62,791 nt of DNA from Actinomadura physcomitrii (GCF_008923205.2 NZ_WBMS02000045.1:1-62791); one strand, 5' to 3'. Numbered from the stretch's first letter, positions 17,381 through 26,040 are shown. Notes: generated by a model from the letters alone, not told the origin. Numbers and translations: made by a program.

Positions 17381-17836
17381 TTACCTCAGCGACCCTGGGC
17401 CCGGCCGTGGCGAGTCCGTCGTGCGGGGTGCGGTGGGATCGGGAGTGTCCTCGAGCTGGGTCCGGACGGCGGCGACCCGGCGTTCGAGTTCGGATTCGGC
17501 GTCGTCGTAGACCTGCGCGCTGCGGCGGAGCATCTTGATGGTGTTCAGCGCCTCCGTCAGGAACGCACCGTGCTGTTCGGTCAGCACGGATCGGCATTTC
17601 ACGACGCTCGGGACGAGGCTCTGCGCCGCGTCCCAGGTGCCGTAGGCGGTGTCGGGGGTGCCGACCGCGCGCTGGAGGTCCTTGGTGGCTTCGAGGAGCT
17701 CTTCGAGGTCGGATTCGAGGCGTTTGGCGATGGCTCGCAGGCGGGTGCGGTCGACGCGGAGTTCGCCGGTCTGGTTGAGGCCGGGCCAGTTGCCGTAGGC
17801 GCCGGGCGGTACCGATCTCGGATCCACGGGCGGCAT
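17381..17836 (-). CDS. Small helical protein of a type VII secretion operon
   Basis: This 151-aa protein is mostly helical (RLRAIAKRLESDLEELLEATKDLQ, later AQVYDDAESELERRVAAVRTQLED) and has a Trp in YGTWDAAQSL, compatible with an ESX/WXG-type partner, though no strict WXG is seen. Pro-rich ends flank the helices. The ATG at 17836 has a GGAGGGG site. The next gene starts 11 bases after its stop, so the two products may pair for export. Not matched to a named family. Confidence 0.65.
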   Translation of the reverse strand: MPPVDPRSVPPGAYGNWPGLNQTGELRVDRTRLRAIAKRLESDLEELLEATKDLQRAVGTPDTAYGTWDAAQSLVPSVVKCRSVLTEQHGAFLTEALNTIKMLRRSAQVYDDAESELERRVAAVRTQLEDTPDPTAPRTTDSPRPGPGSLR

Positions 17837-17978
17837 TTCGGTTCCCCCTCCGGCTCCCGTCGTGCTGGTCTCGGCGTCGGCGCGGACGCGCCCGTCGACT
17901 CTGTCATACGGCTTGACCAGGTGTCAGGGATCGGGCAATTCGGAGCGGCGGGATGATCTTATTCGGGCATCCGGATCT

Positions 17979-18435
17979 TCAGGGCCGGGCGGCGAGGCGC
18001 AGGCCGAGGTCGATGAAGAGGGAACCGGTCGCGACGTCGAGGCGGCGGCGGGCCGTCCGGCGGCGGCGGAGCCATTCGCCGATGCGGGCTGCGAGGACGC
18101 CGACCGTGCCGTCGACGAGGAATTCGAGGACGACCAGGAGGGTGCCGAGAACGGCGAACTGGAGACGGACCCGGCCCGATTCCGGGTCGATGAACTGGGG
18201 CAGGAAAGCGATGCTGAAGGTGACCATTTTGGGTCTCAGTAGATTGGTCACCAGGCCGTTGAGGTAGGCGCGGCGGTTCGAGGGCGGGGCGACGGCGGCG
18301 TGGACGGCCTCGCCGGTCGCGACGCCCGCGGTGGCGAGGAGGCCGGCGCGGGGGCCGCATGTCGGGGCCGGGGGCGGGCATCGCGACGGCCGAGGTCGGG
18401 GAGGACGCGGCGAGCAGGTGCCGGTCGATCGGCAT
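17979..18435 (-). pseudogene. Decayed LysE/RhtB-type amino-acid exporter
   Basis: The C-terminal half is clear: GLVTNLLRPKMVTFSIAFL, PQFIDP and a closing LFIDLGLRLAARP match the LysE/RhtB family. The N-terminus (MPIDRHLL...APGPDM) sits in another frame, so a frameshift follows the TPGPDM-like motif. About 60 residues, including the central transmembrane part, are missing between GEAVHAAVA and the RRAYLNGL segment. The protein would be 150 aa instead of about 205. This is a broken gene, not an exporter. Confidence 0.75.
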
Positions 18436-18499
18436 TGCACGATCTCGGTGCATAGGATCGGTGCGCACTCGTCCCCGTTGGAACGGATCAGGCCGGCAC

Positions 18500-20170
18500 A
18501 TGACAGATGGCGACTCGGTGCGCTCGGCCGTCCGCGAGGTGCGGGCCGGGTTCGGCATCGACGGCAGGCGCGTCGACCGGATCGGGCGGCTGCTCGCCGA
18601 CGGCGCGTTCCACACGGTCGAGGAGGTCGTGGCGCGGACGGGGTCGTCGCGGCGGACGGTGGAGGCGGTGTTGCGGACGCTCGCGCCGCATCTGGAGGCT
18701 CAAGGGGACGCGCGGCGGATCGCGAAGCGGCATGTCGGCGAATATGGCGACATCTTCGGTGAGCCGGTGGAGATCCCCGATCCGTGGACGGAGCGGGCCC
18801 GGCGCGACCCCGGGGCCATCGAGGCGATGGACGCGCTGGTCAGGGCGGCGCCCCCGGCCGTCCAGGCGCTGGATCATGTGCCCGCGACCGCGGAGACGGT
18901 GCTGAAGCGGGCCCGGTACCTGCTGGACGGCTTCGACCTGCGCGGCGCCCACGTGCTGTGCGTCGGCGATCATGATCTGACGTCGCTCGGCCTGTTCGTC
19001 GCGGGCGGCGCGGAGGGCCTGCGGGTGAGCGTGGCGGACATCGACGAGCGGCTGCTGGCGTTCATCGACGCGGAGGCGTCACGGAAGGGCTGGGACGTCC
19101 GCTGCCATGCCGCCGACCTGCGGCTCGGCCTTCCGGCGTCGTTGCGGGAGTCGTGCCAGGTCGTCTTCACGGATCCGCCGTACACGCCGGAGGGCGTGGG
19201 GTTGTTCGTCGTCCGTGGCCTGGAGGGGCTCGGGGACCAGCGGAACGGGCGGGTGCTGCTCGCGTACGGGTACGGGGAGCAGCAGCCGGCGCTCGGGCTC
19301 GCCGTGCAGAAGGCGCTGAATCCGCTGCATCTGGTGTATGAGGCGATGTTGCCGGGCTTCAACCGGTATGTGGGGGCGCAGGCGATCGGCAGCGCGGCGG
19401 CCCTGTACGTGCTGCGCCCCACGAAGCGGACAGCCGGGGCCGTCCGCGCCGCCGCCGAGGATCCCCGCACCGCCATGTACACGCACGGCGCGCAGTCGGT
19501 GGAGGCCGGGACCGGCGCGCTGGACGACGCGGCGGCGGCCCGCATCGTCGAGCTCGCCTCGGCCGAGAGTCCGCTGCTGGTGGGGGACGGCTGGCCCGCG
19601 AAGGCCGCCGGGCGCCGCGTGTCGCTGCGCGACTTCATGGCGGCTCCGCTGCCGCGCAACCTCCAAGGCCACGGCACGGTGCTGGTCAACCTGTATCCGG
19701 GTTTCGGGGCGTCGGCGGTCCGGGCGCTGCTGGCCGCCAACGCGCCGCGCGTCGGGCTCGTCTGCCGCAACGACCTGCCGTTCCTGCGGGACGCGGAGGG
19801 GCAGCGCGAGGTCCGGCGGCTCGCCGGGCCCGGATACCGGGTGGAACGCATGCTCCGCGGCGTCCCGTCGTCCGGCATGGCGCTCGTGCTGGCCGAGCGG
19901 AACGACCGTCCGGCGGACGCCGCCGAGCGGGTCCTCGCCCACATCCACGCGCGCGCACACGGCAAGATCGGCAACGGCTGGCGCGAGGGCCTCATCGCGC
20001 TCCGCAAGGCGGACGGGCGGACGCTCACCAAGGCCGAGGCCCGGAGGGCCATCGCGTCGGCCGCCGACCGTCCCGGCCTGCTGGAGCGGTCGCTGATCGA
20101 CCTGCCGGCGCACCTGCTGCCCGTCCTGGACGAGCAGGTCCGGCGCTCCGTCGAGGCGCTGCCGGACTGA
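18500..20170 (+). CDS. BpsA-like branched-chain polyamine synthase family protein
   Basis: This 556-aa protein resembles archaeal and bacterial BpsA, N4-bis(aminopropyl)spermidine synthase. It has an N-terminal winged-helix region (residues 35-65, FHTVEEVVARTGSSRRTVEAVL), the nucleotide-binding GDHD (156-159) and the catalytic DPPYT motif (225-229) of that family. Residues beyond about 320 form an extra domain absent from the shorter thermophile enzymes. Family members aminopropylate spermidine using decarboxylated SAM; in an actinobacterium the real substrate is open. The ATG at 18500 was chosen over upstream frame extension into the divergent pseudogene. Confidence 0.75.
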   Translation: MTDGDSVRSAVREVRAGFGIDGRRVDRIGRLLADGAFHTVEEVVARTGSSRRTVEAVLRTLAPHLEAQGDARRIAKRHVGEYGDIFGEPVEIPDPWTERARRDPGAIEAMDALVRAAPPAVQALDHVPATAETVLKRARYLLDGFDLRGAHVLCVGDHDLTSLGLFVAGGAEGLRVSVADIDERLLAFIDAEASRKGWDVRCHAADLRLGLPASLRESCQVVFTDPPYTPEGVGLFVVRGLEGLGDQRNGRVLLAYGYGEQQPALGLAVQKALNPLHLVYEAMLPGFNRYVGAQAIGSAAALYVLRPTKRTAGAVRAAAEDPRTAMYTHGAQSVEAGTGALDDAAAARIVELASAESPLLVGDGWPAKAAGRRVSLRDFMAAPLPRNLQGHGTVLVNLYPGFGASAVRALLAANAPRVGLVCRNDLPFLRDAEGQREVRRLAGPGYRVERMLRGVPSSGMALVLAERNDRPADAAERVLAHIHARAHGKIGNGWREGLIALRKADGRTLTKAEARRAIASAADRPGLLERSLIDLPAHLLPVLDEQVRRSVEALPD

Positions 20171-20175
20171 CCCGG

Positions 20176-20922
20176 TCACGCGCGGGCGCGCGTCGTGCCG
20201 CCGTTGACGTGCAAAATCTGGCCGACGAGCGCGGGCAGCCGGTCGTCGGCCAGGAACGCGATCGCCGCCGCGATCTCCTCCGGCGCGGCGGTCCGGCCGA
20301 GCGGCACCCGCGCCGCGCACCGGGCCCGGATCTCCTCGCCGGTGACGCCCGCGGCCGCCGCGTCCGCCTCCAGCAGCCCGGCATCGAGCACGTTCGGCGC
20401 GACCGCGTTGACGGCGATGCCGAGCGGGGCGAGCTCGCGGCCGAGCGACTTGGCGAGCGCGATGATCCCCGCCTTGGACGCCGAGTGCGCCGTCGCGTCG
20501 GGGCGTCCGGTCACCCCCCATTCGGAGGAGACGAGGACCATCCGGCCGCCGCCGCGCTCCACCATCCCGGGCATGACGGCCTGCGCGCACGCGAACGTCC
20601 CGCCGAGGTTGACGTCGATGATCCGCCACCAGTCGTCGAGGTCGTGCTCGGCGAACGGGGAAAAGGCGGTGTACGCGGCGTTCGCGACGAGGATCCCGAT
20701 GTGCTCGCCGGTGCGGCGCTCGACCTGCTCGACCATCTCGCGGACGGCGTCGGGGTCGGACACGTCGGCGGGCGCGGCGACGCCGTCCAGCTCGGCGGCG
20801 AGCTCGCCGACGGGCCGGTCCGGGCGGTCGTTCAGCGCGACGAGGTGCCCGCACGCCGCGAGCCGCCGCGCGACGGCGGTGCCGAGGCCGCCGCCCGCCC
20901 CGGTGATCAGCGCGAGGGCCAT
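20176..20922 (-). CDS. SDR-family oxidoreductase with His at the catalytic Tyr position
   Basis: This 248-aa Rossmann protein has TGAGGGLG at the nucleotide site, NAA, the structural/catalytic Asn in DVNLGG and Ser in VSSEWG. The YxxxK motif reads HSASK: the DNA codon is CAC, so the catalytic tyrosine is histidine. Spacing from the Ser to this position is the normal 13 residues. It may have altered or lost activity. The ATG overlaps the upstream SDR stop (TGATG), so both are made together. Substrate unknown. Confidence 0.85.
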   Translation of the reverse strand: MALALITGAGGGLGTAVARRLAACGHLVALNDRPDRPVGELAAELDGVAAPADVSDPDAVREMVEQVERRTGEHIGILVANAAYTAFSPFAEHDLDDWWRIIDVNLGGTFACAQAVMPGMVERGGGRMVLVSSEWGVTGRPDATAHSASKAGIIALAKSLGRELAPLGIAVNAVAPNVLDAGLLEADAAAAGVTGEEIRARCAARVPLGRTAAPEEIAAAIAFLADDRLPALVGQILHVNGGTTRARA

Positions 20923-21617
20923 CAGATCACCGCACCGCAGTTGGGGGAGAGGATCTCGCCGGCGCAGAACGTCCCGTCCTCCACCAGGTAGGCGGCGGCG
21001 AGCGCGATCTCCTCCGGGGCCGCGAGCCGTCCCGTCGGCAGGGCCTGGACGAAGGCGGGCCGGCGCCACGGCGAGTCGGGCGGCAGCAGCGGCGTGTCGG
21101 TCGGGCCCGGCGCGACCGCGTTCACCCGCACCCCGGCCGGCGCGAGCTCCGCCGCCAGTGCCCGGACGAGCCCGATCACCGCGCCCTTCGCCGCCGAGTA
21201 GTGCGCCTCCGCGTCGCCTCCGCCCAGGGCGAGGTCGGCCGCCACGCCGACGACGGCGCCGCGCCCGCGCTCCGCCATCCCGGGCGTCACCGCCCGGCAC
21301 ACGTTCACCAGCCCGCCCAGATGCACCCGGAGCATGCGGTTCCAGTCCTCCCAGGCGATGTCGGACACCGGGACGAGCGCGTAGTGCCCCGCCGCGCACA
21401 GCGCCGCCTCGATCGGGCCCATCTCCCGCTCGATCCGGCGGACGACCGCGCTGACCTGGCCCGGGTCGGCGACGTCCACGCCGACCGCATAGTCGGCGTC
21501 CGGGGCCGGGCCCAGGTCGAGCGCGGCCGTCGTCCAGCCGCGTCCCGCCAGCTCGCGGACCATCGCGCTGCCGATCCCGCCGGCCGCCCCGGTCACGAGC
21601 GCGACTCGTTCGCGCAT
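20922..21617 (-). CDS. SDR-family oxidoreductase lacking catalytic Ser and Asn
   Basis: This 231-aa Rossmann protein has TGAAGGIG at the cofactor site and an intact YSAAK motif. The residue 13 before the Tyr is Ala (VGVAADLAL) instead of Ser, and the usual Asn of VNLGG is His (RVHLGG). Thus the Tyr-Lys pair remains while Ser and Asn are gone. Its partner downstream shows the opposite loss. The ATG at 21617 faces a PucR regulator gene, which probably controls the pair. Confidence 0.85.
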   Translation of the reverse strand: MRERVALVTGAAGGIGSAMVRELAGRGWTTAALDLGPAPDADYAVGVDVADPGQVSAVVRRIEREMGPIEAALCAAGHYALVPVSDIAWEDWNRMLRVHLGGLVNVCRAVTPGMAERGRGAVVGVAADLALGGGDAEAHYSAAKGAVIGLVRALAAELAPAGVRVNAVAPGPTDTPLLPPDSPWRRPAFVQALPTGRLAAPEEIALAAAYLVEDGTFCAGEILSPNCGAVI

Positions 21618-21678
21618 CCGCCGTCCCCCCCTCCCGAGACCCAGGCAAACCCGGCATTAGCCCAGGTGACAAGGGTCA

Positions 21679-21696
21679 TGGCCGATTCTTGGCCGA
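21679..21696. promoter_or_regulatory. Direct repeat, candidate PucR binding site
   Basis: TGGCCGA occurs at 21679-21685 and again at 21690-21696, exactly 11 bp apart (one helix turn), midway between the divergent SDR pair and the PucR gene. Confidence 0.35.
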
Positions 21697-21789
21697 ATGC
21701 ACTGCCGGGCGCGAGGTTTGCCGCGACCTTCGCCGGAAGGTGGCGCCCGGCCCGTCCCCCGCGCCCGGACGGGGTGAGAAGGTGACGGT

Positions 21790-22833
21790 GTGACCAGCGA
21801 TCCCGCGATGCCGCGCCTCACCGTCCGGCACCTCCTGGAGGTCCCGCGCTTCCGGCTGCGGCTGGTCGCCGGGTCCGCCGGGCTGGACCGGCCGATCCGC
21901 TCGGCGCACTCGACCGAGCTGCTCGACCCCGCCCCCTACCTGCGCGGCCACGAGGTCGTCCTGACGGCGGGGGCGGCCCTGCGCGACGCGGACGCCTGCG
22001 CCGCGTTCGCGACCTCGGTTAAGGCGGCGCGCGCGGGCGCGATCGGCTACGGCGTCGGCGACGTCACCGAGACCGTCCCGGACGCGCTGCGCCGGCACTG
22101 CGAGCGGCTCGGGCTGCCGCTGGTCGAGATCCCGGCCGACGTGCCGTTCCTCGGCTTCGCCGAGTGGTTCGCCGAGCGGCTCGCGTCCACCCGCGAGGAG
22201 TGGGACGAGCGGGAGGAGACCGGCCGGCTGCTGCACGAGGTCCAGCACGGGCTGGTGCCTCCGGAGGCGCTGCGCCCGCTCGTCGAGGAGGCGGGGCTCG
22301 ATCCGGGCCTGCTGGTCGCGGTCGCGATGCCGGCGGCGGACGCGCCGGACGCGTCCGCCGTGCTCGGCCTGGACGGCGACGTCGCGCTCATGATCACGGG
22401 CGACGAGTACGCCGGCACGGACGTGGCCGGGATCGGCACCCCCGGCCCGCTCGCGGACCTGCCGCGGTCGCTGGCGGAGGCGCGGGCGGCGCTGGACGCG
22501 GCGCGCCGCACCGGCGGCGTCGTGCACGCCGCGGGCCTCGCCACGTTCCGGGCGCTGCTCGGCCGGCTGGACCGGGAGCAGCTCGCCCCGTTCGAGGACC
22601 AGATCGCCCGTCCCCTCGCCGACTACGACGAGACCCACGGCGGACGGCTCGTGGAGACGCTGCGCGCGTTCCTCGACCGGGGCGGCGCGGTCGGCCCGAC
22701 GGCGCGCGCGCTGTCCCTGCATCCCAGCACGCTGCGGCACCGGCTGTCGCGGGTCCAGGCGCTGACGGGCCGCGACCCCCTCGACTTCGAGGACCGCGCC
22801 GCCCTGGCGATCGCCATCTGGACGCCGCGCTGA
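21790..22833 (+). CDS. PucR-family transcriptional regulator
   Basis: This 347-aa regulator has an N-terminal PucR purine-catabolism-type domain (LTVRHLLEVPRFRLRLVAG, then GHEVVLTAG) and a C-terminal helix-turn-helix (RALSLHPSTLRHRLSRVQALTGRD) near residues 308-335. The GTG at 21790 is preceded by GAGAAGGTGA. Being divergent from the two SDR genes, it is the likely regulator of that operon. The effector is unknown. Confidence 0.87.
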   Translation: MTSDPAMPRLTVRHLLEVPRFRLRLVAGSAGLDRPIRSAHSTELLDPAPYLRGHEVVLTAGAALRDADACAAFATSVKAARAGAIGYGVGDVTETVPDALRRHCERLGLPLVEIPADVPFLGFAEWFAERLASTREEWDEREETGRLLHEVQHGLVPPEALRPLVEEAGLDPGLLVAVAMPAADAPDASAVLGLDGDVALMITGDEYAGTDVAGIGTPGPLADLPRSLAEARAALDAARRTGGVVHAAGLATFRALLGRLDREQLAPFEDQIARPLADYDETHGGRLVETLRAFLDRGGAVGPTARALSLHPSTLRHRLSRVQALTGRDPLDFEDRAALAIAIWTPR

Positions 22834-22876
22834 CGTCCCGTCCCGCGGCCGTGCCGAGCGGGCGGCCTCCGTGGTG

Positions 22877-23680
22877 TCACATCTCCCAGGGCGCCTGCGG
22901 CAGGACGTCGCCGGTCTCGAGCAGGGACTTCAGGTTCGCCAGCACGGCGGGCCAGCCCTGCGAGATCCCGTTCAGCATCTCCTCGTTCGGCAGGTTCTCG
23001 TGCGTCACGGTCAGCCGGACGATGTCCCGGTGCGGCTCGACGAGGAAGGTGACCACCGACGGCTCCCGCTCCGGTTCGGCGTCCGGCCGGTCCTCGAAGG
23101 TGATGACGAGACGGGTCGGGGGCTCCGCCTCGACGACCCGCCCGACGACGTCGACGGCCCCCGAACCGTCGGTGCGCCGGTGCTCCCAGGACGATCCCGG
23201 CTGCCAGTCGGAGACGTTGGCGTGCCCCCAGTAGCGGGCGGTCAGGTCGGCGTCGGTCAGCGCGCGCCACACCTGCTCGGCGCTCGCGCGGATGTAGGTG
23301 ACGTACACGTAGGTCGGCACGGAGACGGACGTCTCGGTCATGGCGTACTCCTCGGCTCGGGTCCGGATGGCGCTGAGCGCGCGCAGCCGCGGCCTGTCGA
23401 ACTCCGCGATCCAGCGCTGTTCGATCTCGTGGATCGGGGCCGGGTTGAGGTAGTGCAGCCGCTGCCGCCCGCGCCGCAGCACGGTCACGAGGCCGGCGTC
23501 GACGAGCACGTCGAGGTGCTGCGTCGCCGACTGGCGCGCCATCTCCAGGCGCTCGCACAGCTCGCCCAGCGTCTGGCCGTTGCGCTCGCGCAGCCGGTCG
23601 AGCAGCAGCCGCCGGGTGGGGTCGGCCAGCGCCTTGAAGGCCGCGTCCATCGTGGTGGCGTCCCGATTCACGAGGGCCAT
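22877..23680 (-). CDS. ArsR-type repressor fused to an SRPBCC (AHSA1-like) domain
   Basis: The first 95 residues are an ArsR winged helix (FKALADPTRRLLLDRLRERNGQTLGEL, then MARQSATQHLDVLVDAGLV). Residues about 115-265 form an SRPBCC ligand-binding domain (TYIRASAEQVWRALTDADLTARYWG). There is no obvious metal-binding cysteine motif, so the effector is probably an organic ligand held by the SRPBCC part. The ATG at 23680 lies inside the operator palindrome and would need a leaderless transcript; ATG at 23650 (MDAAFKALADPTRR) is the common family start and may be the true one. Confidence 0.85.
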   Translation of the reverse strand: MALVNRDATTMDAAFKALADPTRRLLLDRLRERNGQTLGELCERLEMARQSATQHLDVLVDAGLVTVLRRGRQRLHYLNPAPIHEIEQRWIAEFDRPRLRALSAIRTRAEEYAMTETSVSVPTYVYVTYIRASAEQVWRALTDADLTARYWGHANVSDWQPGSSWEHRRTDGSGAVDVVGRVVEAEPPTRLVITFEDRPDAEPEREPSVVTFLVEPHRDIVRLTVTHENLPNEEMLNGISQGWPAVLANLKSLLETGDVLPQAPWEM

Positions 23681-23705
23681 TATGCAGGTAATCACCTGCA
23701 TAATG
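23678..23705. promoter_or_regulatory. 28-bp perfect operator palindrome of the ArsR gene
   Basis: CATTATGCAGGT and ACCTGCATAATG are perfect 12-base arms around the 4-base centre AATC. It covers the first possible start codon of the ArsR-SRPBCC gene, a strong sign of autorepression. No gene other than the ArsR gene is close enough to share it except the methyltransferase remnant at 23836. Confidence 0.75.
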
Positions 23706-23835
23706 CAATGGCCGACATCGCCGCTGGTCACGGCACCGCCGGCCGACCGGAACCGCAACCCGTCCGCCGACGCGGCGGGACCGGTTGGGGGGAGCGCTCG
23801 CGCGGGTAGGCCGACCATGATCGAGAGGAGGAGCC

Positions 23836-24425
23836 ATGACGTCCAGGCGGGTGCGGCATCCCTTGTACGCGCGGTACTACGCCCGGATGAGCCCACGGTT
23901 GGAACGCGGCCTCGGCCCCTACCGATCCAGGCTGCCGGACGGCCTGCACGGACGGGTCCTGGAGGTCGGCGCGGGCGCCGGCGCCAACTTCGCCTACTAC
24001 CCGCCCGAGGTGACCTCGGTCCTGGCCGTCGAACCCGAAGCGCATCTCCGCGACGTCGCCGCTGCCGCCGCGGAACGGGCGCCCGTGCCCGTCGAGATCG
24101 TCGACGGCGTCGCCGACCGGCTCCCCGCCGACGACCGGTCCTGTGACGCGGCGGTGGCCTGCCTGGTCCTGTGCACCGTCCCCGATCCCGTCACGGCCCT
24201 CGCCGAGATCTTCCGGAGATCCTCCGTCCCGGCGGCCGGTTGCGCTTCTTCGAGCACGTCCGGGCCGACACCACCGGCGGACGGCGCGTGCAGCGCCTCG
24301 CGGACGCCACGCTGTGGCCGCTCGTCAGCGGCGGCTGCCACACCGGCCGCGACACGGCCGCGGCGATCGAGCGGGCCGGCTTCGTCATCGACCGCATCGA
24401 GACGCTCCGCCGCGCCGACACGGGA
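23836..24425 (+). pseudogene. Class I SAM methyltransferase, frameshifted and cut short
   Basis: The first 130 codons read as a UbiE-like methyltransferase (RVLEVGAGAGANFAYYP, AVEPEAHLRDVA, CLVLCTVPDP). At 24205-24226 an 11-bp near-exact tandem duplication (GAGATCTTCCG/GAGATCCTCCG) shifts the frame. With one copy removed, the frame continues naturally as LAEILRPGGRLRFFEHVRA and on to AGFVIDRIETLR. Homology then stops near 24420, before the usual C-terminus, and response-regulator sequence begins. RBS GAGGAG precedes the ATG. Confidence 0.7.
24205..24226. repeat. 11-bp imperfect tandem duplication causing a frameshift
   Basis: GAGATCTTCCG (24205-24215) is followed at once by GAGATCCTCCG (24216-24226). 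Removing either copy restores the methyltransferase frame, so this duplication is probably the inactivating mutation. Confidence 0.75.
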
Positions 24426-24818
24426 ATGCTGGACGAGTACGTCCACACCGCACTGCGGCATGGCGCCGCCGGGTTTCTGCTCAAGGACGCTTCGGCAGAG
24501 GAGATGCTCACCGCCGTACGAAGCGCCGCGCGCGGCGAAGCGATGCTCTCTCCCAAGGCCACCCGCCGACTGCTGCGTCATTTCATGGGCTCCGACCCCG
24601 CCCGCTCGGAGGCCGAGAGGCGGTTGTCGGTACTGACCGGCAAGGAACGTGAAGTACTCATCGCCGTGGGCGGCGGCCTTTCCAACGCCGGCATCGCAGC
24701 CGCCCTGCACATGAGCGAGGCGACGGTGAAGGCCCACGTCAGCCGGATCCTCGCCAAGCTCTCCATCACCAACCGCGTCCAAGCCGCCATCCTCGCCCAT
24801 CAGGCCGGCCTGCTCTGA
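24426..24818 (+). pseudogene. NarL/LuxR response regulator remnant (C-terminal part only)
   Basis: From LDEYVHTALRHGAAGFLLKD onward the sequence is the end of a receiver domain and a full LuxR helix-turn-helix (LTGKEREVLIAVGGGLSNAG, then ATVKAHVSRILAKL). The phosphoacceptor aspartate and the first 85-90 residues of the receiver are missing. It continues in the same frame as the restored methyltransferase frame, so a deletion or recombination fused the two. A chimeric product could only be made from an internal start. No sensor kinase is next to it. Confidence 0.7.
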
Positions 24819-24996
24819 CGCACGACTCCACCGGTCATGGGCAGGAACTGGATCCCCCCACCACTGAATCTTCACAGCACTCGGGGAGATGCTCGGCCGC
24901 CTACGACAAGCGAGCTTCCGAGGCCTTAGGCGCACTGAGAAAAGTGGCCCGCGCGCTGGACACAGCGATCTTCTGGGTGGCCCGGACAGGGCGCTT

Positions 24997-25785
24997 TCAT
25001 TCGTGGTGGCCGGCCAAAGTGATGATGACCAGGCGTGCACCGACAGGATCGGTCATGGCCGCGATGCGGCCGGGCGGGATGTCCGACGGCGAGACGTGGA
25101 TCCGGGCGCCGAAATCGGCGGCGAGCGCGGCGGAGGCGTCGCAGTCGGCGACGGCGAAGTAGGGGATCCAGTGCGGGGTCTGGTGAGCCGGCCAGGAGTC
25201 CTCTATGCGAATCATCCCGGCGACCGCCTCATCGACCAGCTTGAAGACGGTGTAAGCGGGAACGTTGTGCCGGTGGTCCACCGCGCGCCAGTTGAAGACC
25301 GCTCGGTAGAAGCTCCGCGCCTGCTCGATGTCGCGGCAGGCCAGTTCCACCCAGCACATGGTCGCGGGTTCACCGGTGGCCTCGGCGCCCTTGTACTCGT
25401 ACGGCTGCCATACAGCGAAGCTTGCGCCTTCAGGGTCGGCGAACATGGCCAACCGCCCCATCTGGGCCACTTGCACCGGGTCGGTCAGGGCCCGGCCGCC
25501 GGCCGACCGGACGGCGCTGACGGTCGCCGCGACGTCGGCGGTCCGGAAGAAGCAGGTCCATGAGGGCGGCAGTGTGTCATCGGCCATCGCCTGCATGCTG
25601 GCGATCTGCGGTCCTTGGGTCCCGCCCAAAGTGCACATCTCGTAGTCGCCGAGGGACTCCGCGGCCACGGTGAGGTATGACCAGCCGAAGAGCGCGGAAT
25701 AGAACCTCTTGGACGCCTCAAGATCGGGGGTGGACAGTTCGGCCCATGTCGGCATCCCGGGTGCATAATCGCTCGTCTGTGCCAT
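24997..25785 (-). CDS. Two-domain VOC (glyoxalase/bleomycin-resistance fold) protein
   Basis: This 262-aa protein has two VOC modules, about residues 10-120 (WAELSTPDLEASKRFYSALFGW) and 135-255 (CWVELACRDIEQARSFYRAVFNW). Each carries the typical F-Y-x-x-L/V-F-x-W start and a DPEGA/DPVGA segment. Such proteins serve as dioxygenases, isomerases or binding proteins; no function can be assigned. The ATG at 25785 gives MAQTSDY; an in-frame GTG at 25794 is possible. The 178 bases up to 24819 hold nothing recognisable. Confidence 0.83.
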   Translation of the reverse strand: MAQTSDYAPGMPTWAELSTPDLEASKRFYSALFGWSYLTVAAESLGDYEMCTLGGTQGPQIASMQAMADDTLPPSWTCFFRTADVAATVSAVRSAGGRALTDPVQVAQMGRLAMFADPEGASFAVWQPYEYKGAEATGEPATMCWVELACRDIEQARSFYRAVFNWRAVDHRHNVPAYTVFKLVDEAVAGMIRIEDSWPAHQTPHWIPYFAVADCDASAALAADFGARIHVSPSDIPPGRIAAMTDPVGARLVIITLAGHHE

Positions 25786-26040
25786 GTCACTCACTCTAGG
25801 CGCAGATATGCAATCTTACGGCCGAGCGGGCATGCGATCGGGTCAATAATGCCTCAAGTGCTCTTCAAGAGCGATCGACCGGCCCGCCGAAACCGAGTGG
25901 CTTTGAAATCCGCCGACCAGTTCTACCGGCATGCCGATCACCTTCTTTGCGGTTGAGGGATCCACGAGTGCTTCGTGGCACGCCGACTGGAGGTGCGGCG
26001 GGGCATCACTCCATTTCCGCGACCTCGATTTTGCCGTCAG

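Noticed and set aside
18359..18499. Upstream extension of the BpsA-like gene
   Set aside because: The extension covers the divergent pseudogene and promoter; ATG at 18500 gives the natural N-terminus.
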